Positions 16,330 through 25,732 of a DNA stretch of 64,000 nt are shown piece by piece. This DNA comes from Flavobacteriaceae bacterium 3519-10. GTDB taxonomy: Bacteria; Bacteroidota; Bacteroidia; Flavobacteriales; Weeksellaceae. The position numbers were made by a program, and so were the translations under genes. Location of the stretch: positions 1,064,342 through 1,128,341 of the forward strand of contig CP001673.1 of NCBI GenBank assembly GCA_000023725.1. The letters run 5' to 3'. The stretch's first letter is position 1. Each line of letters begins with the position of its first letter. Under the pieces are notes generated by a model, which saw only the letters and a program-made list of their open reading frames with translations, did not search any database and was not told the origin of the DNA.

Positions 16330-17874
16330 ATGACTATACGAGTTAAAACAGATAAAATATTCAATTCATTTTCGCAACATATCAATGAGGTGAAAAATGA
16401 AAGAATTCTTTTTACATCAGGTTTTGGCACCGGGAAATCTACCTTTTTAGCAGAGTATTTTGAAAGGCATGTGCATTTTTACAATGTCTTTAAAATCTAT
16501 CCCGTATCATATTCTGTATCGCAGAATGAAGATGTGTTCGAACTTTTAAAGTATGATTTGTTATTCCAATTAATCGAAAATTTTGAGAACGAAATAGAAT
16601 TGCAAAATGATGATTTTTCCAGTGTTCTCGCATTTCAATTTAAATTTCTAAAGGAAGCTAAATGGACTCCCATTTTATTTAAACTTATAGAATTAGCAGA
16701 TAATACCGGGAGATCGTCTGTAATTGAAAAACTGTTACATAACGTCAAAGAGCAATATGATGATTTCAAATCTAAACAGACGAATGAAGAAGAAGATATA
16801 TACCAATATTTATATGAGCAATATACAAAGGCAGGCAGTCCGAGAGAAAATGATCTTATTACTCAGCTGATTAAAAAACTACTCCTGACACTTAAAAAAA
16901 ACACTGCATACAAGGAAAACGAAGATGATGAAGAGCTAATACATAAGCAAAATGTATTAATTGTTGATGATCTTGATAGATTAGACCCTGAACATATTTT
17001 TAGGTTATTTAATATATTCAGTATTAATTTTGGTGCACGCGATATTGAGAATAAATTTGGATTCGATAAAATCATTTTTGTGTGTGATATCGTAAATATT
17101 AGAGAAATTTATTCCCACCGTTATGGGAGGAAAGTTGACTTTGAAGGTTACATAGATAAGTTTTATTCCTCTTCGCCATTTATATTCAACACTAATAAAT
17201 TAATTCATGAGATTTTGCATGAATTTTTAACGGCCTATGAATTACCACCTACAGTAGAACAGTTCAAAGACAACAGGGATCTATCTTACAATCCAACATA
17301 CGTAATTTTAAAATCAATTATAAATGCTCTGCTTTCGGAAAATAAGATTAATCTCCGGACATTAATAAATACTACAGAATTTAAATTTGAAGAGGAAATT
17401 ATTGAGACTGGATCAAAACAGAAATATTATAACACTCAGATGCCGATTTGGGTAGTTTTCTCAATACTTAAAACAATATATGATAGTGAAGATTACTTGC
17501 GTGAAATTCTTCAGTCTTTAAGTGAAAAGAAATCTAAAAGTGCATTTAAATTTCACAAAAGTTTAACTCACATATATCGCGATGAATCATATAAATATCT
17601 TGTGGAATGTTGTTTACCGTTTATTGTAAATCATAAAGAAATCGAGGACTCGGGTAAAGAACCTTCTTACAACGAAAATGTCATTCATAACCAACTGATT
17701 GAGGAATTGAATGCAAATGTAGAGTTTTCTATCGGACAAAGCAGAAGTTCCGTAATGCGTGGTACGGATACATATTTTGGTTTCAAGAAATTTTATAAAA
17801 ATAACGGCACTGAAATCGAGGTGAACCCTTTTAAAATACTACAGATGACATTTGATAAAATTACTGGGATGTAG
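16330..17874 (+). CDS. KAP-like P-loop ATPase next to restriction enzyme
   Basis: The ATG at 16330, four bases after the methylase stop, is preferred over one at 16303 inside that gene. The 514-residue protein has Walker A GFGTGKST (residues 31-38) and a Walker B VLIVDDLDRLDP (Asp213-Asp214). The wording around them (SGFGTGKSTFLAEYF, LDRLDPEHIFRLFNIF, IIFVCDIVNI) fits the KAP/STAND-like group of P-loop NTPases. The transmembrane helices typical of many KAP proteins are not seen. The C-terminal half is helical and unassigned. Tight coupling to the restriction-methylase suggests one operon with a shared defence role. The exact job is unknown. Confidence 0.75.
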   Translation: MTIRVKTDKIFNSFSQHINEVKNERILFTSGFGTGKSTFLAEYFERHVHFYNVFKIYPVSYSVSQNEDVFELLKYDLLFQLIENFENEIELQNDDFSSVLAFQFKFLKEAKWTPILFKLIELADNTGRSSVIEKLLHNVKEQYDDFKSKQTNEEEDIYQYLYEQYTKAGSPRENDLITQLIKKLLLTLKKNTAYKENEDDEELIHKQNVLIVDDLDRLDPEHIFRLFNIFSINFGARDIENKFGFDKIIFVCDIVNIREIYSHRYGRKVDFEGYIDKFYSSSPFIFNTNKLIHEILHEFLTAYELPPTVEQFKDNRDLSYNPTYVILKSIINALLSENKINLRTLINTTEFKFEEEIIETGSKQKYYNTQMPIWVVFSILKTIYDSEDYLREILQSLSEKKSKSAFKFHKSLTHIYRDESYKYLVECCLPFIVNHKEIEDSGKEPSYNENVIHNQLIEELNANVEFSIGQSRSSVMRGTDTYFGFKKFYKNNGTEIEVNPFKILQMTFDKITGM

Positions 17875-18020
17875 TTTCTGATGGCGCGGCGGCTAAAAGC
17901 CAGTAGGCAAACGCGAATTTGTAGTTGCAAGTTAATCTTGATACAAATCTTGAGAAGTTATTTTGTTTGTGGTATTTGTACAGCTTAATTTTACACATTT
18001 TACATTTATCTATAAGAAAG

Positions 18021-19433
18021 ATGTTACGAATATACTGTGATAAAAATATTTATTCTCTAATAAAAGTTAATAAAAAAAACTATAACCATGAATTAAAGGA
18101 GTTGATGGATGAGCTTAAAGACATCCTAATTTTTACATATTCTCAAGCACATCATCAAGATTTATCGAAATCTGACAGTTCATTTTGGGAGGAAGATCTG
18201 CTTTTATTGGAGGATTATGTTAAAGACCATTATTTCAATTATGATGCAATCAAAAAAAAGACAAATTGTTTATTAGCAAAACCAACGGAATCTTTTTATG
18301 ATACTGATTTTAGTATTGCAAAAAATTTCCTTAATCCAGATAATAATTTAATGGATAGTCTTTTTGCAACGAAAGAGCGAGAAGAAGATGATGAGTTTTC
18401 AAAAATTGCAAAAAATCTATTTCAAAATCTATTAAATATTCCTATTCCGAATCTTCACCAAACTGAATTGACCGGAAAAGAAAAAGAACTTTCCGAAAAA
18501 TATTTACCGAATAGTGAAAATCTTACCATTGGATCAGTGATGGAGCATTTTTTAAAATTTGGAAATAAGCTCTTAACAGACCGACAAGAAGTCATTGGAT
18601 TAAAAAAAATGATGGAAGAGTATGTAAATAGTGATAAATACAGTTTTGAAAAATGGAAGGATCAGTTTGATGAAAAGTTTAAAGAAAATTTCGGAGGTCA
18701 AAGTTTTACAGATTTAATGAAACAAACTTTTGAGGCTGTTAAAGATTATAATGGATATGACAAATTTGTTCTTTTTTTTAATTCATTGGAATTACATAAT
18801 GTTACCAAAGATAAACCATTAAGAAAATCACAAGCTTTAGAAAGCATTCATACAGATGCGAATCACGCTTGGTATGCATCTTTTTCGGATGTTTTAGTTA
18901 CTGATGATAAAGGATTAGCAACTAAGGCTTATATCACTTATAAGTTTTTTGAAATACAGACAAAAATTTTTACTACTGAAGAGTTTCTGAATAACAGAAC
19001 GATATTTTTGCAACAAGAAGAAAATGATATAAAGTCTTTTTTTAAAACTTTAGAATTCGAAATAAAGAACAGTTTGGTTTTAAGGAATAATATAAATTCT
19101 TTTATTGAAAACGCTTTGATTTTAAAGAATCATCATAAGTTTTTCAATTATTTTAATAGGATTAGCCACAGTAAAGATTCTTTAAAACTATATTGCCAAC
19201 GCCACTCGAATGCTAACTTTAATATGTTTAGAGAGGCAAAACTATTAACCGATAAACTTGTGACGTTGTTTGGTATAGATGTAGAAAATAAAGGATATTA
19301 TAATTCTGAAAAAGATGATCCAAAAGATCATATGATCAGAAAATGGAGATTTGAAAATATAGAAGTAATCTTTGGAATCGCTTTTAATAATGGTGGAAAT
19401 TGTTATTGTTTAGATATAGAAATAGCATTCTAA
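18021..19433 (+). CDS. PIN-like nuclease domain protein
   Basis: The ATG at 18021 gives MLRIYCDKNIYSLIK, a good PIN-domain first strand with Asp7, whereas the longer frame adds a hydrophobic, non-conserved prefix. A second acidic cluster SDVLVTDDKGLATKA (Asp290, Asp295, Asp296) followed by YKFFEIQTKIFTTEEF matches the far end of a PIN fold. The two halves are separated by a long helical insertion of about 250 residues. PIN domains are metal-dependent ribonucleases, often toxins. The protein (470 residues) follows the ATPase gene after a 146-base gap that could hold its own promoter. Very AT-rich, like the ATPase gene. Function as a defence effector is inferred. Confidence 0.7.
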   Translation: MLRIYCDKNIYSLIKVNKKNYNHELKELMDELKDILIFTYSQAHHQDLSKSDSSFWEEDLLLLEDYVKDHYFNYDAIKKKTNCLLAKPTESFYDTDFSIAKNFLNPDNNLMDSLFATKEREEDDEFSKIAKNLFQNLLNIPIPNLHQTELTGKEKELSEKYLPNSENLTIGSVMEHFLKFGNKLLTDRQEVIGLKKMMEEYVNSDKYSFEKWKDQFDEKFKENFGGQSFTDLMKQTFEAVKDYNGYDKFVLFFNSLELHNVTKDKPLRKSQALESIHTDANHAWYASFSDVLVTDDKGLATKAYITYKFFEIQTKIFTTEEFLNNRTIFLQQEENDIKSFFKTLEFEIKNSLVLRNNINSFIENALILKNHHKFFNYFNRISHSKDSLKLYCQRHSNANFNMFREAKLLTDKLVTLFGIDVENKGYYNSEKDDPKDHMIRKWRFENIEVIFGIAFNNGGNCYCLDIEIAF

Positions 19434-19480
19434 AAAAATCACATATAATAGCAAATGCTGAGAACACTCTCAGGAAATTT

Positions 19481-19882
19481 TTATTTAATAAGCTTTTCCA
19501 TCAATTTAATTTGCTCATCTTTAGATTTCAATAACTCTGCGTTGAGCCGTTTAATTTCTTCTAAGGCTTCAATCCACTTTTCAATTGGATTAACATTAAA
19601 GGTTGGATAATAATTATATCCATTTGACTGATCATTAAAAGTATTTGAAATAATATTCACCGCCTGCTCCTCATCAAAATTCTGAAAAGCCTCCACAGGG
19701 ATTTTCAACACCTCCGAGATTTTCTTCAGCATCGGATCTTCTATCACATCTTTCTGCTCCAACAGGGAGATTTTCTTCTGGTTCCAGTCGTCACCCAGGT
19801 CAAAGGCCAATGCCTCCTGCTTAATGCCCAGCATTTCCCTGAAGCGTTTCACGTTGCGTCCCTGATGTATTTTCTGTTCCAT
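19481..19882 (-). CDS. XRE-family helix-turn-helix regulator
   Basis: The 133-residue protein starts with a classical Cro/CI-type helix-turn-helix (GRNVKRFREMLGIKQEALAFDLG, then KKISLLEQ and a conserved EVLKIPVEAF) in residues ~8-66. A linker and a coiled-coil-like tail rich in Glu and Lys follow (IEALEEIKRLNAELLKSKDE). Such proteins are frequent in Chryseobacterium relatives. It is convergent with the PIN-like gene, with 47 bases between the stops, so it may or may not control the neighbouring defence-like operon. DNA targets cannot be read from the sequence. Confidence 0.85.
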   Translation of the reverse strand: MEQKIHQGRNVKRFREMLGIKQEALAFDLGDDWNQKKISLLEQKDVIEDPMLKKISEVLKIPVEAFQNFDEEQAVNIISNTFNDQSNGYNYYPTFNVNPIEKWIEALEEIKRLNAELLKSKDEQIKLMEKLIK

Positions 19883-20044
19883 GGTTATTATTTTTCTAAG
19901 CCTTAAAGATATGGCGATCGTTGAAAGGTAAAGTTAAAAATTCTAAGGTAAATATCCTACTACCCTGGATATATTATCCTTTTTCAGAATAGTATAACAT
20001 TTCACGATTCTTCAACTTCGTATCAAAAATTAAAGATTAAAGTG

Positions 20045-20569
20045 ATGATAAAGAAAAAAATAGACTTTGAAGCCAGATTTTGGGCGAGTTATACTGGAAC
20101 TTGCCCTTTACAAGTATTTGATGAATTGTTTAAGAGCGATCCCTTAAGTGACACGAAAGACCGGTTATATGAACTCATGCATTTTGCGATGAAGCCTGAA
20201 GTGTTTTTACAGAATGACCCCTCCCTTGTTTTCCATTTTTATACCTCCCTGAAATCATTTTTGCGTGCAGCTTACGTCTTTAGTTTAAAGGCTAAGAACT
20301 GGAAACTGAATGAACCTCCTCATTATGTTTCTCATGTCATGCAGGGTTCCTTATACGATGATGAATACAATGTTCCGTTTTTTGCATTTGAAAGAGCCTT
20401 TGAGAATTATTCTCTTCAGCAGTTCGAAGATTTTCTCACTGAGGTGACCTATTTTGCTTTGGCTCCGTACAGTGATCATCCAAAAGGAAACATCATCTCC
20501 CCATTTTTGCATCTTCAAAAAATGCTGGATGCTGCACGGCTGATCAAAGAAAGAAAAACCGAAACATAA
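20045..20569 (+). CDS. Hypothetical protein, paralogue of the 22328-22862 gene
   Basis: No known domain is recognised. The 174-residue protein is helical by appearance. It shares with the second gene an aligned framework: an N-terminal KKKIxxE...FW, a central TSLKSFLRAAY...KxxNWKL (TAFRSFLRACY...GHQWKL in the paralogue), and a C-terminal ISPFLHLQKMLDAARLIKER (ITPFFQFNKMLDAAQLLRER). The ATG at 20045 is used; a GTG stands just before it. RteC-like proteins of Bacteroidota mobile elements have a similar helical size, but I cannot claim membership. The two genes bracket a T9SS cargo gene. Confidence 0.7.
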   Translation: MIKKKIDFEARFWASYTGTCPLQVFDELFKSDPLSDTKDRLYELMHFAMKPEVFLQNDPSLVFHFYTSLKSFLRAAYVFSLKAKNWKLNEPPHYVSHVMQGSLYDDEYNVPFFAFERAFENYSLQQFEDFLTEVTYFALAPYSDHPKGNIISPFLHLQKMLDAARLIKERKTET

Positions 20570-20613
20570 TACCGCAGAACGATCAACGCTTATGCTTCAA
20601 AATCACGTGTATT

Positions 20614-22062
20614 TTATTTCTTCACTATTTTACGGGTAATTGCGTCGCCGGATATGGTGGTGAGGGTAACAAAATAAATACCTTTGGGCAGTTCCGATAC
20701 GTCTGCCGAGGTTCTGTTAACGGACATTTGGTTTACTGCTTTTCCTGAAAGGTCCGTGATCATGATATGGGAAATTTCTTCTGAAAAATAAAGAGTTCCT
20801 CCGACGGGATTGGGATAAAGAACCATTTCGTTTTTGCCGGAATCCCCCACAGCCAGTGTGGTCCCGTTCAGACGGGCAATACGGTTTCGCGGCAGTCCCT
20901 GATAGGTCGTAAAATAACCTCCGGTCAGGTATTTCCCATCGGACTGTATGGAGATGGACTCGACATTTCCAAGAGTACCGCTAAATCCTGCCCCGGTGTT
21001 AAACGCAGCATCAAGACCTCCATCTGTCTTCAACCGTGCCATACGGTTGGCGGTGCTGCCGTTATAGGTCGAAAAACCGCCTCCCAACAGGATCTTCCCG
21101 TCAGCCTGCATGGCGATGGTATTGACAGGAAAGTTAAATCCTGTTCCGGTGGCAAAAGAAGTATCCCTATTTCCGGTCGTGTTCAGGCGGGTAAGATGGT
21201 TCTGGCTTACCCCTTTATAGGTGTTAAAGTAACCTCCCACCAGAATTTTTCCATCCGGCTGCAGGGCAATGGCATCGATTCTTACGGCACCTGCACCGAC
21301 CGCAAATCCGGTCTCAATGTCGAACGAAGGGTCATGATTCCCAGCAGTATCGAGGCGGACCAAATTCTTTTGGGTGATGGTATTGCCGGAATACGTGAAT
21401 GAGCCGCCCACGAGGATGTTCCCGTCAGGCTGTATTGCGATGGTATTAATATCCGAGCTGAACCGCGAACCCGGAGAAAACGAATCCTGGCTCCCGTCTG
21501 GATTCAGGCGTGCAATGTGGCTCTGCGCAGTACCGTTATAGGCGCTGAAGCGGCCACCTGCGAGGATTTTTCCGTCAGACTGCACGGCAATGGTGTTGAT
21601 GAATATGAAACCACCAGCCGGAGTATTAAATCCGGTGCCTGTATTAAAGGTAGTGTCCAGACTTCCATCTGCGTTCAGGCGTGTAATGCGGTTTTGGGTA
21701 ATGCCGTTATACGCGGTAAAGGTTCCTCCCGCAAGAATTTTTCCATCGGGCTGTAAAGCAAGGGTATTTACATAAACATCGCCGGTGCCGCTGAACCCGG
21801 TGCCAGTATTGAAAGAAGGATCAGGGCTTCCGTCGGTGTTCAGACGGATAATACGGTTTTGAACGGTACCCTGATAGGAGGTGAACCAGCCTGCTGCCAG
21901 AATTTTACCGTCAGGCTGTACGGCTGTACTCATCACTGCATTGTTAAATCCGGTCCCTACAACAAAGGAAGTATCAGGATTTCCGTCTGTCTGTGCCTGC
22001 GTGTTTCCGCTAAACAGAAACAGTAAAAAAACGATTATAAAGGAAATTTTTGTCATCATCAT
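20614..22062 (-). CDS. Delta-60 repeat protein with T9SS C-terminal sorting domain
   Basis: A signal peptide (MMMTKISFIIVFLLFLFSG...QAQ) is followed by about seven copies of the roughly 53-residue delta-60 repeat. Each reads close to VQPDGKILxGGxFTxYNG, then NRIxRLNxDGSxDxxF. The repeats probably form a beta-propeller-like surface domain. The last ~75 residues (VLYPNPVGGTLYF, then a GIYFVTL strand and a KIVKK end) are a type A type IX secretion sorting domain, so the protein is exported and fixed to, or released from, the cell surface. A short poly-Met start makes the exact first codon uncertain by one or two. It is isolated, with no secretion genes nearby. Confidence 0.92.
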   Translation of the reverse strand: MMMTKISFIIVFLLFLFSGNTQAQTDGNPDTSFVVGTGFNNAVMSTAVQPDGKILAAGWFTSYQGTVQNRIIRLNTDGSPDPSFNTGTGFSGTGDVYVNTLALQPDGKILAGGTFTAYNGITQNRITRLNADGSLDTTFNTGTGFNTPAGGFIFINTIAVQSDGKILAGGRFSAYNGTAQSHIARLNPDGSQDSFSPGSRFSSDINTIAIQPDGNILVGGSFTYSGNTITQKNLVRLDTAGNHDPSFDIETGFAVGAGAVRIDAIALQPDGKILVGGYFNTYKGVSQNHLTRLNTTGNRDTSFATGTGFNFPVNTIAMQADGKILLGGGFSTYNGSTANRMARLKTDGGLDAAFNTGAGFSGTLGNVESISIQSDGKYLTGGYFTTYQGLPRNRIARLNGTTLAVGDSGKNEMVLYPNPVGGTLYFSEEISHIMITDLSGKAVNQMSVNRTSADVSELPKGIYFVTLTTISGDAITRKIVKK

Positions 22063-22327
22063 AAAACTAAAGTTGACATTTACATCAGAAACCGTAATTC
22101 CTGTTAAGAGGCAAATATAAGAAAAGGTGGGGTTTGTTTTATGTTTGATTTAGTTTCGGCTTGAGCGCTGCACAGAGCGGATAGGTTTCTGTGTCATGCG
22201 CCGTTAATTTTTTGCCGGCGTAGAGATATCGCCCATCACTCCTGACACTCTGTATAAATTATTCTTTTCAGGTATAGAATATCTTGATGTCTTAAAGGAA
22301 CTTAGCAGATCATAAAAATAACTTATT

Positions 22328-22862
22328 ATGAAAAAAAAAAATTCCTTTAGAACCGGGCTTTTGGACGGACGCAAATGTTACGGACCCATTCGAACTGATT
22401 GATGAATTTTTCGATTTCGAACACCATGACGGATATAAAAAAGTTCTTCAGGAAATGATGGTATTCACGCAGAAAAAAGAAATTTTCCGGAAAGAATATC
22501 CGGGTCAGCTTTTCGTGCTCTACACCGCTTTCCGGTCTTTCCTGCGAGCCTGCTACAGATTGCAGTTCAAAGGACACCAATGGAAGCTGAAAGCGACTGA
22601 ACCTGTGGAAGCCGGCTGTAAACTTTACCTTGGATCACTGACGGTAGAGGAGTTTGGGGATCCCTTCGCAGTTTTTAAGAATGCGTTTGCGGAGAAAAGT
22701 TTGGCTGAATACGATTATTTTCTCTGCGAAACCGTTCATTTGTCTTTATCTCCCTACATCGATCCTTCGGGTAAGGATATGATCACGCCTTTCTTCCAGT
22801 TCAACAAGATGCTGGACGCGGCGCAGCTTCTGAGGGAAAGAGGAATTGAGAAAAGAGGTTAG
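22328..22862 (+). CDS. Hypothetical protein, paralogue of 20045-20569, with an out-of-frame poly-A tract at its start
   Basis: The ATG at 22328 is followed by eleven A's. In that frame translation stops after about 25 codons. One base over, the sequence gives KIPLEPGFWTDANVTDPFEL and continues through the whole family framework to the stop at 22860-22862. With one A fewer the N-terminus would read MKKKIPLEPG, matching MIKKKIDFEA of the paralogue. The gene is therefore one A out of frame as sequenced: a sequencing error in the homopolymer, a decay event, or a slippery on/off switch. An internal in-frame ATG at 22455 would yield a 135-residue truncated form. Composition and length otherwise match the paralogue. 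Confidence 0.7.
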
Positions 22863-22884
22863 AAAATAGACGAAAAGATAATAA

Positions 22885-23362
22885 GAGATTCTTCCTTCGT
22901 CAGAATGACAGTGGAATAGAGATGATTATCACAAAACACGGTCGAAGAGCCATCGGGATGAGATTCTTCCTTGGTCATAATGCCAGCGGAATAGAGATAC
23001 TTATCACAAAAGATGGTCGATGAGAGATCGGGATAAGATTCTTCCTTGGTCATTATGCCAGCGGAAGAGAGATGATCATCACAAAACACGGTCAAAGAGG
23101 CATCGGGATGAGATTCTTCCTTGGTCATTATGCCAGCGGAATAGAGATGATATCACAAAAGATGGTCGAAGAGCCATCGGGATGAGATTCTTCCTTGGTC
23201 ATTATGCCAGCGGAAGAGAGATGATATCACAAAAGATGGTCGAAGAGGATTGGGTTGAGATTCTTCCTTCGTCAGAATGACAGTGGGATAGAGATGATCA
23301 TAACCAAAGATGGTCGATGAGGGTTGGGGATGAGATTCTTCCTTCGTCAGAATGACCGCGGG
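22885..23362. repeat. 75-base tandem repeat array, about 6.5 copies
   Basis: Units begin at 22885, 22960, 23035, 23110, 23184, 23257 and 23332, so the period is 73-75 bases. Each starts with GAGATTCTTCCTT, followed by CGTCAGAATGACAG or GGTCATTATGCCAG, then a GGAATAGAGATGAT segment, ATCACAAAAGATGGTCGA and an ATCGGGAT spacer. There are no unique spacers, which argues against CRISPR. Because 75 is a multiple of three, long repetitive frames arise in both directions; these are artefacts. The opening motif resembles the dispersed GAGATTCTTC...CAGAATGACA repeat seen in many genomes. Confidence 0.9.
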
Positions 23363-23495
23363 TGGGCACTGTAATCAGGGTACAAAAACAGTAGTAAGAT
23401 ATCATATTCAAGTTGCGGAATATAATATCCCTTTTCAAACTTGAATATCCCCTTTACCTGAAAGAAATTTGTGTGGTAATATTTAAAAATACAAC

Positions 23496-25130
23496 ATGAT
23501 GGAAACGAAACCGAAAATCAGCATTCCTTTAGATAATGAGGTCATCAGAAATCAGATTTCACAAACCCTTCATGAATTTCCGGTGCTTCAGCTGCATATG
23601 TTAAAGCCTGAAAACACTCCGTCTGCAGAAGTATTCATCCTGATGAAAAACCAGAAGGATGCCGAAACCCTGCGCGCAAGAAGATGGATATCGAGGGCGG
23701 CAACTGCCGGGGTTTTTATCCATATTTCGTCTCACCACAAAGCAGTATTTCAGTTGAAACTCGGCAACCCTTTTTTTCAGTATTACGCTGATCCTTCCAC
23801 AATGGTCTGGATGAATGATGAGGTAGATAAACCGCTGAAAACGCATTCTACAAAGAAAGCTTTTAAGAAAAAACTGAATGTTTTTAAGGAAAAGTTTTAT
23901 CATGACCATGACCTCCTGATGACGGAAGTCCATAAATTTCACGCCGGCCAGATGTATGCGGCTGCCTTTCAGAATTACCTGACCTTATTTGAGCACCATG
24001 TGGAATACCTCGAAAACTTATACATGGGCTGCAATTTTTTTGATTCAGATCTCCACACCCGACTCAGACAGCTGACCCGATTCATTCCCCAACTTCAGAA
24101 AGTTTTTGTGATGAAAAATGAACAGACCTTCTACCTGATCAGCAAAATGGAGGAATCTGTAAGTGAAGCGGAAGACGGTGGCGAATCTGACATTTGGTCA
24201 GAGCATTATGGTGCAGTGAAATTAGCAGAATCGAAGCTATACAGGATGGTTACAGACAGATTCTCAGAATTCAGCCATTTGGTTCGTTTCAAAAAATCCT
24301 CACCCATGATTAATCATTCTGCGAATGGTGCCAAAAGTACGGAGTCTCTTTTTGAAAAGGTGTTGAAAACTGTGATCACGAAACTTGCACCGGAAGAAAT
24401 TTACTTATTTCACAGAAAGGAAATATTTTCCCCTAACCCTGAAGAAAAGCAAGTGATCTATTATCTGCTGGTCATAGGTGACGGAATTGGAAACAGTGCC
24501 ATTGAGGATATTCAGCACTCAGTATCGGATAGGTCGAATGGCAGGACTACTGTTGTAATACTGGGTCATAGCAGATTATACCTGCAGAATAATCTGTATA
24601 AACATCAACGGATGATGCAGCAGATAATCACCGCTGAAAATAAAGTGTACCAATCCAATGATTTCCATCCGCCCCTTCACTGGCATGATGCTGTATGGGA
24701 CAGTGACTGGGCATCTGATATGAATTACCGCACAGTGAAAGACTTTGTAGCGCAATACTTTAATCTTCGTCATCATGTACAGCAGGATAATCATTGTGGT
24801 CTTGCACAGCTGTTTGCACAAAGCATTATGCGCCTTTTACGGATGTATGTGTATGCTGCGTTACCGTTCTATATGCCACATCATCTAAACACATTCAGTA
24901 TATGGAAACTTTGTGTTTATGCGGATCCGTCTATGGAAAAAATTGAATTCCTGTTTCAAAAACTCTCCGCTGATTTTTATAAACTAATAGATTACTACCT
25001 CAAATATTCGGACAGCATCGCAAGATCATCTTCGGAAGAATTAGTGATAATGGATGAAATCCTGAACACGCTGACCGAAAAGATCGATCATCTGGTTAAA
25101 GAGAAAAAACTTATCGTGAAAACCACATGA
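23496..25130 (+). CDS. Hypothetical protein, 544 residues, possible HEPN-like helical regions
   Basis: I do not recognise the family with confidence. There is no signal peptide or membrane segment. Residues ~60-80 (AETLRARRWISRAATAGVFIHIS) and ~310-350 (EEIYLFHRKEIFSPN, then YYLLVIGDG and TVVILGHS) look like alpha/beta segments with a nucleotidyltransferase-like flavour. The stretches around residues 150-190 and 430-480 are helical and may be HEPN-like, but the diagnostic RxxxxH is not clear. Two in-frame ATGs start it (23496 and 23499). A decayed second copy of the last ~115 residues follows directly downstream, so the locus was once duplicated. Confidence 0.7.
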   Translation: MMETKPKISIPLDNEVIRNQISQTLHEFPVLQLHMLKPENTPSAEVFILMKNQKDAETLRARRWISRAATAGVFIHISSHHKAVFQLKLGNPFFQYYADPSTMVWMNDEVDKPLKTHSTKKAFKKKLNVFKEKFYHDHDLLMTEVHKFHAGQMYAAAFQNYLTLFEHHVEYLENLYMGCNFFDSDLHTRLRQLTRFIPQLQKVFVMKNEQTFYLISKMEESVSEAEDGGESDIWSEHYGAVKLAESKLYRMVTDRFSEFSHLVRFKKSSPMINHSANGAKSTESLFEKVLKTVITKLAPEEIYLFHRKEIFSPNPEEKQVIYYLLVIGDGIGNSAIEDIQHSVSDRSNGRTTVVILGHSRLYLQNNLYKHQRMMQQIITAENKVYQSNDFHPPLHWHDAVWDSDWASDMNYRTVKDFVAQYFNLRHHVQQDNHCGLAQLFAQSIMRLLRMYVYAALPFYMPHHLNTFSIWKLCVYADPSMEKIEFLFQKLSADFYKLIDYYLKYSDSIARSSSEELVIMDEILNTLTEKIDHLVKEKKLIVKTT

Positions 25131-25134
25131 CCCG

Positions 25135-25445
25135 GCGCAGTTAATTTGTTCTGAGCCGAATACAATCTTAAGTAGCTCTATCTGTACATCTGGCAGCTCC
25201 GGGAATTTCTTGAGTTCCAAATTGACAGCCGTCCGGGACACGTGGCAGCTCTGTCTGTATGCAAGTTTCCTCCCCGAGGGAGCTGGAATATCTGTTTGGC
25301 GGACCAGCAATGCCTTCCACAAACATATTGACTCCCACCTGCGGTATTCCGACCAGGCGGAAGACTATCCTCCGAAGAACTTAAAGTAATGGATGAGATT
25401 CTGACCCGCCTTTCCGAAAAACTCGAAAAATCATCGCTAACATGA
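25135..25445 (+). pseudogene. Decayed duplicate of the C-terminus of the 544-residue protein
   Basis: Reading in shifting frames recovers segments aligned in order with the end of the upstream gene. DTWQLCLYAS matches SIWKLCVYAD, ELEYLF matches IEFLF, NAFHKHIDSHLRYSD matches ADFYKLIDYYLKYSD, and RLSSEELKVMDEILTRLSEKLEK matches RSSSEELVIMDEILNTLTEK. At least three frameshifts interrupt it; the stop is at 25443-25445. The first hundred bases align only weakly. It is best explained as the remnant of a tandem paralogue whose 5' part was deleted. The 290 bases after it, to 25732, hold no gene that I can support. Confidence 0.75.
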
Positions 25446-25732
25446 AACCGGAGGGTGACTGAGGTTTCTGTTTTGAATTGCCGATGAAAGCGACAATTTT
25501 GACTCCCTTCAGTGTCTTCCTGAACCGACTAAAGCCGAAGTGTTGTCCGTTGTGGAGCCCAGTCAGTAATACGAGCGTATTGTAAATTCCACAAAACTGC
25601 TTTACAGAAAACAGATAATCCATTCCTACCATCAATATAAATCAAACATAAACTGTTTTCAGCTAATCTTTTTCACGTTGAAATATTCATTTGTTTTCCC
25701 CGAAAATTTCTATCTTTAAAAAAAAATTATTT

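Noticed and set aside
22859..23280. Repetitive frames on both strands (MTKEESHPD-type and DKILPWSLCQ-type peptides)
   Set aside because: They arise because the tandem repeat period is about 75 bases, a multiple of three; they are translations of the repeat.
22885..23362. CRISPR array
   Set aside because: The spacers are as repeated as the rest, the period is one continuous 75-base unit, and no cas genes are present.
25381..25635. An 84-codon minus-strand frame
   Set aside because: Half of it lies antisense to the decayed paralogue remnant; the other half shows no recognisable feature.
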